A stretch of 64,000 nt of DNA, taken from Mesorhizobium_K marinum (lineage in GTDB: Bacteria > Pseudomonadota > Alphaproteobacteria > Rhizobiales > Rhizobiaceae). The position numbers and the translations under genes are program-made. A model generated the notes under the pieces. That model saw only the letters and a list, made by a program, of their open reading frames with translations, made no database searches and had not been told where the DNA came from. Below, piece after piece: positions 37,580 to 46,568 of the stretch. How positions within the stretch are numbered: position 1 is the stretch's first letter; each line of letters opens with the position of its first letter. The stretch lies in the NCBI RefSeq assembly GCF_040813715.1, contig NZ_JBFOCH010000008.1. One strand, written 5' to 3'.

Positions 37580-38679
37580 CGCTGCTGCTCCAGCAGGGGA
37601 CGCGGCAGCAGCACATAGAAGTCCGCCGCGTGGCGCACCACCCCGGCGATCTCTCCCGCGGCGTCGCCGGAACCAGTGAAGAGGTCGCCCCGCGCCGGCC
37701 CGACAATCGCCGATCCGGTGTCCTGGGCGATCATCAGCCGGCGGAAACCCTGACCCCCGAACGCCGTCAGGGACGGCGCGTCGACGAAGATCGGCGTGCC
37801 GAACGTGTGCAGCAGGCGGTCGACAGCGATCGAGCGACCCTCCGTCAACGGTACCTTCGCCGCCGCCACCGGCCCGAGTTCAGTGTCCGCCACCGCTGCG
37901 TCGCGGAAGAAGATGTAGGACCGGTTCCTCCAGAGAATTTCGTCCACGCGTCGCGGATTGCGCGCCAGCCAGGCGCGGATCGACTGCATGGTCACTTCGG
38001 CCAACGGGATTTCGCCGAGGTCGGCCAGTACCCTGCCGACGGCTGTGAAGGGATGGCCCGTCTTGGCGGCATAGGTGACCCGCCGGGTCGAGCCGTCGGT
38101 CATCGCCAGCCTTGCCGCACCCTGGACATGGATGAAGAACGCGTCGACGCGGCTTTCCAGCCAGGCGATCTCCAGTCCCCGCCCGGCCAGCGCGCCCTGC
38201 TCGATCGCCCGCCTGTCGAAATATTCGACCAGTCCCGCCGGCGTCCGCCGCGCGAAAGCGAAGCTCGGGTCCATGCCGGGCGGGCGATTGCCGTCGTCGA
38301 CGTCGTCGAGATCATCCGGCCTCGACAACAGCGGCACGGTGAAGCGGGCGGTCCTGACAGGTGAAGCCTGCACGACCGGCTCATAGAAACCCGTGACGAA
38401 CCCGTGCCCGGAGGGCTCCGGCACGATCAGCGCCGGCGCGAAATGCCGTTCGAAGAACGCCCGCGCACCGGCGCCATCGCGGAACAGTGTTTCACGTGAA
38501 TCGCGGTAGGCGGCCTCGAAGCTGTCGAACGAGGCGCCAAGGGCGCCGCTGCGATAAGGCTTTTCCAGGACGCGCAAGGCGGAGCGGCGAAACGCGTCCA
38601 GGGCCGGCAAGTGGTCGTCATCGGCCCAGCCGGGCACGGCGTCGTAGGAGAGCGGACGAAACAGCGGCGAGAGCGGCAC
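37576..38679 (-). CDS. mltA: MltA-type lytic transglycosylase
   Basis: 367-aa murein lytic transglycosylase A: MltA domain (HGFVTGFYEPVVQASP to RARFTVPLLSR-like region) followed by the 3D domain with catalytic Asp in LMIAQDTGSAIVGPARGDLF. The GTG at 38679 sits 5 nt after GGAGG; a GTG four codons upstream is the alternative. With either start no signal peptide or lipobox is visible, unlike E. coli MltA, so export is unclear. A parS-like site lies inside the gene. Confidence 0.93.
   Translation of the reverse strand: MPLSPLFRPLSYDAVPGWADDDHLPALDAFRRSALRVLEKPYRSGALGASFDSFEAAYRDSRETLFRDGAGARAFFERHFAPALIVPEPSGHGFVTGFYEPVVQASPVRTARFTVPLLSRPDDLDDVDDGNRPPGMDPSFAFARRTPAGLVEYFDRRAIEQGALAGRGLEIAWLESRVDAFFIHVQGAARLAMTDGSTRRVTYAAKTGHPFTAVGRVLADLGEIPLAEVTMQSIRAWLARNPRRVDEILWRNRSYIFFRDAAVADTELGPVAAAKVPLTEGRSIAVDRLLHTFGTPIFVDAPSLTAFGGQGFRRLMIAQDTGSAIVGPARGDLFTGSGDAAGEIAGVVRHAADFYVLLPRPLLEQQR
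38488..38503. promoter_or_regulatory. parS-like site inside mltA
   Basis: TGTTTCACGTGAATCG, 13 of 16 positions of the ParB consensus TGTTTCACGTGAAACA including the TTTCACGTGAA core. It is the most distal of five such sites around the origin. Confidence 0.6.
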
Positions 38680-38709
38680 GGATCCCTCCACGCGCGCCGG
38701 GAGACGGAG

Positions 38710-39417
38710 CTAGTCTTCCTCTTCGGTGGCGACCAGCTTCCAGTTCGGGTCTTTCGACCGGGTGTCGCGGGCGAAGGTCCAGACATCCTTGACCTCGGCC
38801 ACCGTCTCGGGATCGCCGTCGATCACCTCGCCCGACTTGTTGCGGGTCGCCGAGATCAGCTCGCTGACCACGCGCAGCGTGACATGCGCCTCGGTTCCCT
38901 TCATCTCGGCCGATACGATGGTCGCCTTATCGATGCCGACGAACGAAGACTGGATCTTCTCCGAGCGCGACTCGCGATCGGCGATCGCCTGGACGAAGCC
39001 GTCGAACACTTCCCGGGACAGGAGGTTTTTCAGCGTCTTACGGTCGCCGTCCGCATAGGCCATCACGATCATTTCGTAAGCCATCTTGGCGCCATCGACG
39101 AAGGTCTTCGGCTCGAAGCTCGGATCGGCGTCGCGAATGGCGCGCAGCCCCTTGTTCAGGTCACTGCCCGGCTTCTCGAACGCATCGATCGAGGCATAGG
39201 CGTCATCGGCGACCTCGCCCGAGCCGCGCTTGCCGCGCGGCAGGGAAATCACGTTCTCGTTCTTGGCGGGCGCATTCTTCGCGGTGCGGCCGGCCGTATA
39301 GGGATCGAACGGCGGCCTTTCATTGCCGGTGCGGCGCCCGAGCACGTTGCGGAGCTGAAAAAAGATCACCACCGCCGCGACGAGGAAAAAGATCGTGCCG
39401 AAGTCGAAAAATTCCAT
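38710..39417 (-). CDS. timA: Tim44/TimA family adaptor protein
   Basis: 235 aa; N-terminal membrane anchor (MEFFDFGTIFFLVAAVVIFFQL) followed by a linker and a C-terminal Tim44-like domain (KMAYEMIVMAYADGDRKTLKNLLS). Alphaproteobacterial TimA is related to mitochondrial Tim44. ATG at 39417 follows GGAAGAC; it ends 31 bp before mltA and diverges from fxsA. The origin-proximal block timA/fxsA/secB is conserved. Confidence 0.92.
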   Translation of the reverse strand: MEFFDFGTIFFLVAAVVIFFQLRNVLGRRTGNERPPFDPYTAGRTAKNAPAKNENVISLPRGKRGSGEVADDAYASIDAFEKPGSDLNKGLRAIRDADPSFEPKTFVDGAKMAYEMIVMAYADGDRKTLKNLLSREVFDGFVQAIADRESRSEKIQSSFVGIDKATIVSAEMKGTEAHVTLRVVSELISATRNKSGEVIDGDPETVAEVKDVWTFARDTRSKDPNWKLVATEEED

Positions 39418-39597
39418 GTCTTCCGCCAAAAATCCCGGTTATCCCGGCTAGCAGCCCGCACAGGGACCAGACCCTGCATATAGAACGCATGCCCTTATCA
39501 TTCAAATCACAGGCGTGAATACCTATCTAGCACGGAAAGCGCCAGCCATGCCTGCGGCGGCACGAAGGCCGCATCTTCCGAGAGTTTCCCGAATTCC

Positions 39598-40095
39598 ATG
39601 CGATTTCCGTTCATTCCGCTCTTCCTGCTTGCACTGCCCTTTCTCGAAATCGCGGGTTTCGTGATCGTCGGCGGAGAGATTGGCGTTCTCGCCACGCTGG
39701 CCCTGGTCGTGGCCGGCGGGCTGGTGGGCGCCCTGCTGCTGCGCGCGCAGGGCTTCGGGCTGCTGTCGCGGGTCCGCAGCGAGGTCGACGCCGGCCGGGA
39801 TCCCGGCCAGGAACTCGCCAACGGGGTGATGATGCTCGCCGCCGGCTTGCTTCTTCTGCTGCCGGGTTTCGTGACCGATGGCCTCGGCCTGCTGCTGTTG
39901 CTGCCCCCGGTGCGCCGGATGGCCTGGCGCTTTCTCAAGAGCCGTGTCGTGGTTTCAACCGCGGGGTTCGCCGGCTTCTCGCGAACCCGCCCCGGCGGGC
40001 GGGGCGAAGGCGGCAGGACCATCGACCTCGACGCGGACGAGTACCGCAACGATCCCCAACCCGAGTCGCCCTGGCGCCGGATCGACCGCGACTGA
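39598..40095 (+). CDS. fxsA: FxsA family membrane protein
   Basis: 165-aa cytoplasmic-membrane protein with four hydrophobic helices and FxsA signatures: EIAGFVIVGGEIGVLATLAL, LLRAQGFGLL and LLLLLPGFVTDGLGLLLLLP. The hydrophilic tail is Asp/Arg-rich. In E. coli FxsA affects F-plasmid exclusion of phage T7. Its neighbours are timA (divergent) and secB. Confidence 0.93.
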   Translation: MRFPFIPLFLLALPFLEIAGFVIVGGEIGVLATLALVVAGGLVGALLLRAQGFGLLSRVRSEVDAGRDPGQELANGVMMLAAGLLLLLPGFVTDGLGLLLLLPPVRRMAWRFLKSRVVVSTAGFAGFSRTRPGGRGEGGRTIDLDADEYRNDPQPESPWRRIDRD

Positions 40096-40254
40096 CGGGG
40101 CGCCCGCCGGCTGCGGCCTTGCGCAGGGCTTTCGCCATGCCTGGCCCGGCCGTCCGGAAAACTTGTCTTGCCCACATCGCCATGCTAGCCAACGCCCGAT
40201 TTCAAAACAGGGCCGCCCGAAACCGATCGCGGTCCCACAGGAAGGATTGGGCTG

Positions 40255-40755
40255 ATGGCCAATGAAGAAGGCGCGCCTGCAGGCGCAGCGCCGAACGGCA
40301 ACGGCGGCACCAAGACCGCGCTTAGCGTGCTTGCCCAGTACGTGAAGGACCTTTCCTTCGAGAGCCCCGGAGCGCCCAAGTCGCTGCGTGGCCGCGACAA
40401 GGCGCCCGGCATCGCGATCAACGTCAACGTCAACGCGAACCCGCTGTCCGACAAGGAGTTCGATGTCATCCTGTCGCTGACGGCGAAAGCGTCGTTCGAC
40501 AACGACGTGCTGTTCAACGTCGAACTCGTCTATGGCGGCGTATTCCGCATCGAAGGCTTCCCGCAGGAGCACATGCTGCCGCTGCTGTTCATCGAATGCC
40601 CGCGGCTGCTGTTCCCCTTCGCGCGGCAGATCGTCGCCGAAGCGACCCGCAACGGCGGCTTCCCCCCGCTGATGCTCGACCCCATCGATTTCGCGCAGAT
40701 GTTCCAGCAGAAGCTCGCCGACGACCAGGCGAAGGCCAAGGCGCAGGTGAGCTGA
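40255..40755 (+). CDS. secB: SecB preprotein export chaperone
   Basis: 166-aa tetrameric chaperone that holds preproteins unfolded for SecA/SecYEG. LAQYVKDLSFESPGAP is the conserved N-terminal signature, followed by FPFARQIVAEATRNGGFPPLMLDPIDF. RBS CAGGAAGG near 40240. Monocistronic, with a strong terminator 25 bp downstream. Confidence 0.97.
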   Translation: MANEEGAPAGAAPNGNGGTKTALSVLAQYVKDLSFESPGAPKSLRGRDKAPGIAINVNVNANPLSDKEFDVILSLTAKASFDNDVLFNVELVYGGVFRIEGFPQEHMLPLLFIECPRLLFPFARQIVAEATRNGGFPPLMLDPIDFAQMFQQKLADDQAKAKAQVS

Positions 40756-40780
40756 CGCGACCCGCTCGGTTCCACGAAAA

Positions 40781-40807
40781 GCCCGGCCCCAGCGCCGGGC
40801 CTTTTTT
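40781..40807 (+). terminator. Rho-independent terminator of secB
   Basis: GCCCGGC-CCCAGC-GCCGGGC hairpin (40781-40800) followed by C and six Ts. Confidence 0.92.
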
Positions 40808-40895
40808 GTGTCCCGGTCGTTTCCGGCTGCTGGACCTTGCGGCGCGACAGTCGTCGTTGCTCTGTCCGGCGCCCGGCAACAGCCAAGGAAACGAC

Positions 40896-41759
40896 GTGGA
40901 CAGGACGACAAGCGGATGGATCAACGGCCTTATCGGGGTCGTCATCTTCAGCGCATCGCTGCCGGCGACGCGCGTGGCGGTCCTGCAGTTCGATCCCCTG
41001 TTCCTGACGGCCGCGCGGGCGGCGATCGCCGGCCTTCTCGGTCTTGGCCTGCTGTTCCTGTTCCGGGAACGGCGGCCGGCCCGTACCGACCTGACGTCAC
41101 TCTTCATCACCGCGCTCGGCGTCGTCGTCGGCTTCCCGTTGCTGACCGCGCTGGCCCTGCAATACGTGACCTCGGCGCATTCGATCGTCTTCATCGGACT
41201 GTTGCCGCTGTCGACGGCCATATTCGGCGTGTTGCGCGGTGGCGAGCGGCCGAAGCCCGCCTTCTGGCTGTTTTCTCTGCTCGGCAGCGCGCTGGTAGGT
41301 GGATACGCGATGACGCAGGAGCTGGCCGCCTCGCCGGTCGGCGATGCGCTGATGCTTGCCGCCATCGTCGTCTGCGGCCTCGGCTACGCGGAAGGCGCAA
41401 AGCTGTCGCGCACCCTCGGCGGATGGCAGGTCATCTCATGGGCGCTGGTGCTGTCGCTGCCCGTGATGCTGCCGCTGGCCTTCTGGGCTATGCCAGATTC
41501 CTTCGCCGGGATCGGCACGCCAGCATGGACCGGCCTCGTCTATGTTTCGGTCTTCAGCATGCTCGTCGGCTTCGTGTTCTGGTATCGCGGGCTCGCCCAG
41601 GGCGGCATCGCCGCGGTCGGCCAGTTGCAGCTGCTGCAGCCGTTCTTCGGACTGGCCATAGCGGCGGCACTGCTCGGGGAACCCGTCACCTGGACGATGC
41701 TGGTGATCACGGCGGGCGTCATCCTGTGCGTCTTCGGCGCCCGCAAGTTCGCGCGATAG
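40896..41759 (+). CDS. EamA/DMT-family transporter
   Basis: 287-aa drug/metabolite transporter with ten predicted helices arranged as two EamA repeats (first: GLIGVVIFSASLPATRVAV; second ends LLGEPVTWTMLVITAGVILCVFG). GTG start at 40896, 5 nt after AAGGAA. Substrate cannot be read from sequence. Convergent with dnaQ, 29 bp apart. Confidence 0.9.
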   Translation: MDRTTSGWINGLIGVVIFSASLPATRVAVLQFDPLFLTAARAAIAGLLGLGLLFLFRERRPARTDLTSLFITALGVVVGFPLLTALALQYVTSAHSIVFIGLLPLSTAIFGVLRGGERPKPAFWLFSLLGSALVGGYAMTQELAASPVGDALMLAAIVVCGLGYAEGAKLSRTLGGWQVISWALVLSLPVMLPLAFWAMPDSFAGIGTPAWTGLVYVSVFSMLVGFVFWYRGLAQGGIAAVGQLQLLQPFFGLAIAAALLGEPVTWTMLVITAGVILCVFGARKFAR

Positions 41760-41788
41760 GGCCGCACGCACGCCGTTCCGGGTCGACG

Positions 41789-42621
41789 CTAGGCGGCCTG
41801 TCCCGCATCCGTTTTCAGCCAGATGGCCTTTTCGCCAAGCGCCTTGACCAGCGCGGCGTGCGCGGCAAGCTCGGCATCGGTAAGCCGGGGCAACAGTGGT
41901 GCGGGCCGTTGCCGTATGCTGACCTCGACGGTCGAGACCTCAACCGAAACAGTGGCGCCGACGACGATGCTGTCGAGAACCAGCGCGGCCTGCTTGCCAC
42001 CGATCAGCTNGGCAGTGGTGCGGGCCGTTGCCGTACGCCGACCTCGACGGTCGAGACCTCAACCGAAACAGTGGCGCCGACGACGATGCTGTCGAGAACC
42101 AGCGCGGCCTGCTTGCCACCGATCAGCTCGATATAGACTTCCGCCAGCAATTCGGAATCGAGCAGCGCCCCGTGCTTGGTGCGGTGGCTGTTGTCGATGC
42201 CGTAGCGGCGGCAGAGCGCGTCCAGCGAGTTCGGCCCCATCGGGTGTTTGCGCTTGGCGATGGCCAGCGTGTCGATCACCCGGTCCTGCTCGACCGGCGG
42301 ATGCCCTAGCCGCGCAAACTCGGCATTGATGAAGGCCATGTCGAAGCTGGCATTGTGGGCGACCAGGTGCGCCCCGTCGATGAATTCGATGAATTCACCG
42401 GCGATGTCCGCGAAAACGGGCTTGTCGGCGAGGTCGGCTTTGGAGATGCCGTGCACCGCCTGGGCCTCGACATTGATCTCGCGCCCCTGCGGATTGATGT
42501 AGGCGTGGAAGCTGCGCCCGGTCGGGAAGCGGTTGAGCAGTTCGATGCCACCGAGCTCGATGACGCGGTCGTCGCGCCAGTCCAGCCCCGTTGTTTCGGT
42601 ATCGAAGACGATTTCCCGCAT
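41789..42621 (-). CDS. dnaQ: DNA polymerase III epsilon subunit (proofreading exonuclease)
   Basis: 3'-5' exonuclease of Pol III. MREIVFDTETTGLD (ExoI motif), HNASFDMAFINAEF (ExoII) and the HGALLDSELLAEVY region (ExoIII, HxxxxD) are intact. Gap at 42010 lies between copies 41894-42009 and 42013-42128. Removing 119 bp leaves 714 bp, 237 aa, normal length, ending TDAGQAA. Position between secB and coaE next to the origin matches Caulobacter. Confidence 0.96.
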
Positions 42622-42677
42622 CGAATCAGTCACTCCTTCGCGGGAAACCATGGGGTGCCCGGCTTGGGACCGCAAGG

Positions 42678-42804
42678 CGGGCGACTGCTTCTCCCCTGCC
42701 GGTGCCGGCGCCTGTCACCGGTTCTCAGGCCGCTTTCCCACCAACTGCTCGATGATGTCGGCGACCTGGGCGCGGGCCGCCTCCATGCCGTGGCCCGTGT
42801 CGAT
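42678..42804. repeat. Redundant copy of the coaE 3' end (assembly artefact)
   Basis: 127 bp nearly identical to 42806-42932, separated by a single N at 42805. It contains a second coaE stop (42715-42717). Collapsing it leaves a normal short coaE-dnaQ spacer. Confidence 0.9.
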
Positions 42805-42842
42805 NCGGGCGACTGCTTCTCCCCTGCCGGCGCCGGCGCCTG

Positions 42843-43442
42843 TCACCGGTTCTCAGGCCGCTTTCCCACCAACTGCTCGATGATGTCGGCGACCTGGGCG
42901 CGGGCCGCCTCCACGCCGTGGCCAGTGTCGATGACGAAGTCGGCCATTCGGCGCTTTTCGGCGTCCGGCACCTGCTTGGCCAGGATCGCCTGGAACTTTT
43001 CCTCAGTCATGCCTGGACGGGACAGCACCCGTTCGCGCTGCAACTGCGGCGGCGCGGTGACCACGGCGACCAGATCCACCCGGTCTCGCCCGTCGGTCTC
43101 GTAGAGCAACGGGATATCGACGACGGCAAGCGGCGCGCCGGCAGCGTGATGCGGCCGCAGATACGCCGTTGCGTCGGCCCGTACCAGAGGATGAACGATG
43201 GCTTCCAGGCGCTTCAGCGCCTCGGCGTCTCCGAGCACGCGCTCGGCCAGTTTGACGCGGTCGACCACGCCATCCACCGTCGTCCCAGGAAATGCCGCCT
43301 CGACCAGCGGCGCTGCCTTGCCGCGATAGAGCCTGTGCACCGCCTCGTCGGAATCGTGAACCGGCACGCCGAAATCGGCGAACATCTTGGCCGTGGTCGA
43401 TTTGCCCATGCCGATCGAACCCGTCAGGCCGAGAAGGATCAT
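42843..43442 (-). CDS. coaE: Dephospho-CoA kinase
   Basis: 199-aa last enzyme of CoA synthesis. P-loop GLTGSIGMGKSTT at residues 5-17, then DSDEAVHRLY and VVDIPLLYETD. ATG at 43442 overlaps the aroE stop (ATGA). The C-terminal coding end is repeated at 42678-42804 because of an unmerged gap. Confidence 0.97.
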   Translation of the reverse strand: MILLGLTGSIGMGKSTTAKMFADFGVPVHDSDEAVHRLYRGKAAPLVEAAFPGTTVDGVVDRVKLAERVLGDAEALKRLEAIVHPLVRADATAYLRPHHAAGAPLAVVDIPLLYETDGRDRVDLVAVVTAPPQLQRERVLSRPGMTEEKFQAILAKQVPDAEKRRMADFVIDTGHGVEAARAQVADIIEQLVGKRPENR

Positions 43443-44299
43443 TGTGTCTTCCCGGTCGCTGGCTTTTCCATGTCGGCCACGATCATCGCGCGCAACTGGT
43501 CGGTCACCTCCGGCCGCCTGCCGAACCACCGCTCGAATCCGGGGACGGCCTGGTGGAGGAGCATGCCCAAACCGTCGACGGTCTTCAGCCCGCGCCGCTT
43601 CGCGGCGGCGAGAAGCGGCGTCTCCAGCGGGACATAGACGATATCTGTAACGATCGCATGCCGGGGCAGCCTCGCAAGATCGGCGACCGGACCGTCCGCG
43701 TCCTTGCCGGCCATGCCGACGGCGGTCGTGTTGACCAGCAGGCCGGCATCGGAAAGCAGTTCGGGAACGGCTTCGACGGCGTGCGCGGACAGGGTTGCGC
43801 CGAAGCGGTCGGCAAGCTCGACGGCCCGCGAAACAGTCCGGTTGGCCACCCTTATGTCCCGGACGCCCCTCTCCCTGAGCGCCTGGATCACGGCGCGCGA
43901 CGCGCCGCCGGCACCCAGTACGACGGCCGGGCCGTTACCCGCCCAGCCGGGCGCATGCTCGTCCAGGTTGGCGGCGAAGCCGGCCGCATCCGTATTGCCG
44001 CCGACCAGGGCGCCGTCCTCGAACCACAGCGTGTTCACCGCACCGATCGCCTCTGCCGCCTCGTCGTGCCGCACCGCCGCGGCAAAGGCTGCTTCCTTGT
44101 GCGGAATGGTCACGTTGCCGCCGGCAAATCCCTTTTGCGCAAGTCCGGCGAAGAAGGCGGCCGCATCGGCCGGCGCCACGTCGATCGCCTCGTAGCTCCC
44201 GGCGATGCCGTAGGCGCGAAGCCAGTACCCATGGATCTTCGGCGAACGGGAATGTGCGATGGGGTGGCCGCAGACAAACGCCTTCTTCATGTCAGCCAT
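43439..44299 (-). CDS. aroE: Shikimate dehydrogenase
   Basis: 286-aa NADP-dependent enzyme of the chorismate pathway: GHPIAHSRSPKIHGYWL substrate loop, NVTIPHKEA with the catalytic Lys, GGNTDAAGF, and the dinucleotide motif VLGAGGASRAV. Start at 44299 (MADMKKAF) overlaps the maf stop; a second ATG at 44290 is possible. Coupled to coaE downstream. Confidence 0.96.
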   Translation of the reverse strand: MADMKKAFVCGHPIAHSRSPKIHGYWLRAYGIAGSYEAIDVAPADAAAFFAGLAQKGFAGGNVTIPHKEAAFAAAVRHDEAAEAIGAVNTLWFEDGALVGGNTDAAGFAANLDEHAPGWAGNGPAVVLGAGGASRAVIQALRERGVRDIRVANRTVSRAVELADRFGATLSAHAVEAVPELLSDAGLLVNTTAVGMAGKDADGPVADLARLPRHAIVTDIVYVPLETPLLAAAKRRGLKTVDGLGMLLHQAVPGFERWFGRRPEVTDQLRAMIVADMEKPATGKTQ

Positions 44300-44891
44300 C
44301 GATCGCGCCAAGGTCCCTCAGTTCTTTCAGCAGCGGCAGAAGCGGCAGGCCGACAATGGTGAAATGATCACCTTCGACCTTGTCGAACAGCTGGATGCCC
44401 TCGCCCTCGATCTGGTAGGCGCCTACCGAGTTCAGAACCACCGGACCGACTCGCGCCAGATGCCTGCCAATGAAGGCCGGCTCGAGCTTACGCATGGTCA
44501 GGCTGGCGACGCCGACATGATGCCAGAACGTTTCCCCGTTGCGGGCGAGGACCGCGGCGCTGTTCAACTGGTGAGTCCGGCCCGACAGGGCCAGCAGGCG
44601 CCGCCGTGCATCCTCCATGTCGCGCGGCTTGTGCAGCAGTTCGTCGCCGAGCGACAGCGTCTGGTCGCAGCCTAGCACGAGGCGTCCCGGATACCGCTCG
44701 CTCACTTCGGTGGCTTTGGCTTCTGCCAGGATCTGCGCGACTTCCTCAGGCGACGCGCCGGTGCCTTCCAGCGTCTTCTCCACCGAACGTTCGTCGATCT
44801 CGGCCGGAACTACGTCCGGCGCGACGCCGGCCGCGTCGAGCATTGCCTTGCGGAACGGGCTGCCGGAGGCAAGGACTATTCGTTCGGTCAT
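44292..44891 (-). CDS. maf: Maf/YceF-type nucleoside triphosphate pyrophosphatase
   Basis: 199-aa Maf-fold house-cleaning pyrophosphatase: LASGSPFRKAML, the DERSVE segment and LGCDQTLSLGDELLHKP. It removes non-canonical nucleotides (the YceF branch prefers m7GTP). Conserved neighbour of aroE and the PPDK regulatory protein at alphaproteobacterial origins. Confidence 0.94.
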   Translation of the reverse strand: MTERIVLASGSPFRKAMLDAAGVAPDVVPAEIDERSVEKTLEGTGASPEEVAQILAEAKATEVSERYPGRLVLGCDQTLSLGDELLHKPRDMEDARRRLLALSGRTHQLNSAAVLARNGETFWHHVGVASLTMRKLEPAFIGRHLARVGPVVLNSVGAYQIEGEGIQLFDKVEGDHFTIVGLPLLPLLKELRDLGAIDG

Positions 44892-44910
44892 GGCAATCTC
44901 CAGGACAATG

Positions 44911-44985
44911 GTCGCGCAGCGCTAGCGGTTCTTGCCACGCAGGGCAACGATGGCGGCCGCGGTCTCCTCGATCGACCTTCGGCTG
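44911..44985. repeat. Redundant copy of the 3' end of the PPDK regulator gene
   Basis: About 75 bp matching 44995-45069 across the single N at 44986, including a second stop codon at 44922-44924. Artefact of unmerged contig ends; the true maf spacer is about 30 bp. Confidence 0.85.
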
Positions 44986-45005
44986 NCAAAAGGTCGTGCG
45001 GAGCG

Positions 45006-45925
45006 CTAGCGGTTCTTGCCTCGCAGGGCAACGATGGCGGCCGCCGTCTCCTCGATCGACCTTCGGCTGACGTCGATCATCGGCCAGCCATGGCGTGTGA
45101 ATATCTGGCGGGCATAGGTCAGTTCCTCGGCAATCGCCGCGCGGTCGGCATAGGCTTCGGCGTCGAAGCCTGGAGTCGCGCCCAGTAGGCGGTTCTGCCG
45201 CACCTGCGAGNGTAAGTCAGTTCTTCGGCTATCGCAGCGCGGTCGGCATAGGCTTCGGCGTCGAAACCCGAGGTCGCGCCGAGCAGGCGGTTCTGCCGCA
45301 CCTGCGAGATGCGCTCGGCGGTGGCAATCAGCCCGACGATGAGCGGATTCTTCGCGGTGACCAGGCTGTCCGGCACGGGGACGCCTGGCACGATCGGGAT
45401 GTTGGCGGTCTTGATACCGCGGTTGGCGAGGTAGATCGAAGTCGGCGTCTTGGAGGTGCGCGATATCCCGACCAGCACGATATCGGCCTTGTCAACCTCT
45501 TCCTGCAGCTGGCCGTCGTCATGCTCCATCGTGAAGTTCAGGGCGTCGATGCGGCGGAAATAGTCGGCGTCCAGAACATGCTGCGCGCCGACGCGCCGAC
45601 CGGCCGGGGCGCCAAGATACGACTGAAAGACGGCAAGGACCGGCTCGAGCACCGATACCGCCGGCAGGCCCATCGCTGCGCAGCGTTCGTCGATCCGGGT
45701 CGCCAGCGTCTGGTCGACGACGGTGTAGAGCACAATTCCGGGTTCATCCTCGATGTCCTCGAAGACCTTCATCAACTGCTTTTCGGTGCGGATGAGTGGA
45801 TAGATGTGCTCAATCGCCCGCGCGCTCTTGTACTGCGCCGAGGCCGCACGGCCGGCTGCCAGCAGCGTTTCACCAGTCGCGTCGGAGATCAGATGCAGAT
45901 GGAAAAAGCTCTGGGGTCTGTTCAT
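45006..45925 (-). CDS. Pyruvate phosphate/water dikinase regulatory protein (DUF299)
   Basis: Bifunctional kinase/Pi-dependent phosphorylase that switches PPDK or PEP synthase. MNRPQSFFHLHLISDATGET start, VGISRTSKTPTSIYLANRG P-loop region and C-terminal DVSRRSIEETAAAI. Gap at 45211 separates copies 45114-45210 and 45212-45308, which differ at about 11 of 97 positions. Removing 98 bp leaves 822 bp, exactly 273 aa. The N-terminus is repeated twice more at 45948-46076 and 46480-46568. This is the RP001/CC0001-type gene that borders oriC in Caulobacter and Rickettsia. Confidence 0.95.
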
Positions 45926-45947
45926 GTATTCCCGGTATTCTTGGCTN

Positions 45948-46568
45948 CGGATAGATGTGCTCAATCGACCGCGCGCTCTTGTACTGGGCCGAGGCCGCAC
46001 GGCCGGCTGCCAGCAGCGTTTCGCCAGTCGCGTCGGAGATCAGATGCAGATGGAAAAAGCTCTGGGGTCTGTTCATGTATTCCCGGTATTCTTGGCTGGC
46101 TGTGGGCGATTGTGGACAAGTGGGGACTGACTGCCCTTCGGTTCGGCCGCGACTGTATCAGATGGCCGGATGTCCACAATTCACCGCGGGCGGCCGATCA
46201 CGGTTCAGCGCGGGACGACAGTGGGGATAAGTCGGCCCTGCCTGATCCTTCACCGATCGTTNNNNNNNNNNNNNNNNNNNNNNNNNNNNNNNNNNNNNNN
46301 NNNNNNNNNNNNNNNNNNNNNNNNNNNNNNNNNNNNNNNNNNNNNNNNNNNNNNNNNNNNNNNNNNNNNNNNNNNNNNNNNNNNNNNNNNNNNNNNNNNN
46401 NNNNNNNNNNNNNNNNNNNNNNNNNNNNNNNNNNNNNNNNNNNNNNNNNNNNNNNNNNNNNNNNNNNNNNNNNNNNNNNGCCGAGGCCGCACGGCCGGCT
46501 GCCAGCAGCGTTTCACCAGTCGCGTCGGAGATCAGATGCAGATGGAAAAAGCTCTGGGGTCTGTTCAT
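45948..46568. repeat. Two redundant copies of the origin-side end of the DUF299 gene, with a 218-N gap
   Basis: 45948-46097 repeats 45797-45946 across the N at 45947. 46480-46753 repeats 45988-46261 across 218 Ns (46262-46479). Both carry the same start codon (46076, 46568) and flank. They are contig-end overlaps, not extra genes. The uninterrupted version of the origin region is the right-hand one. Confidence 0.88.
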
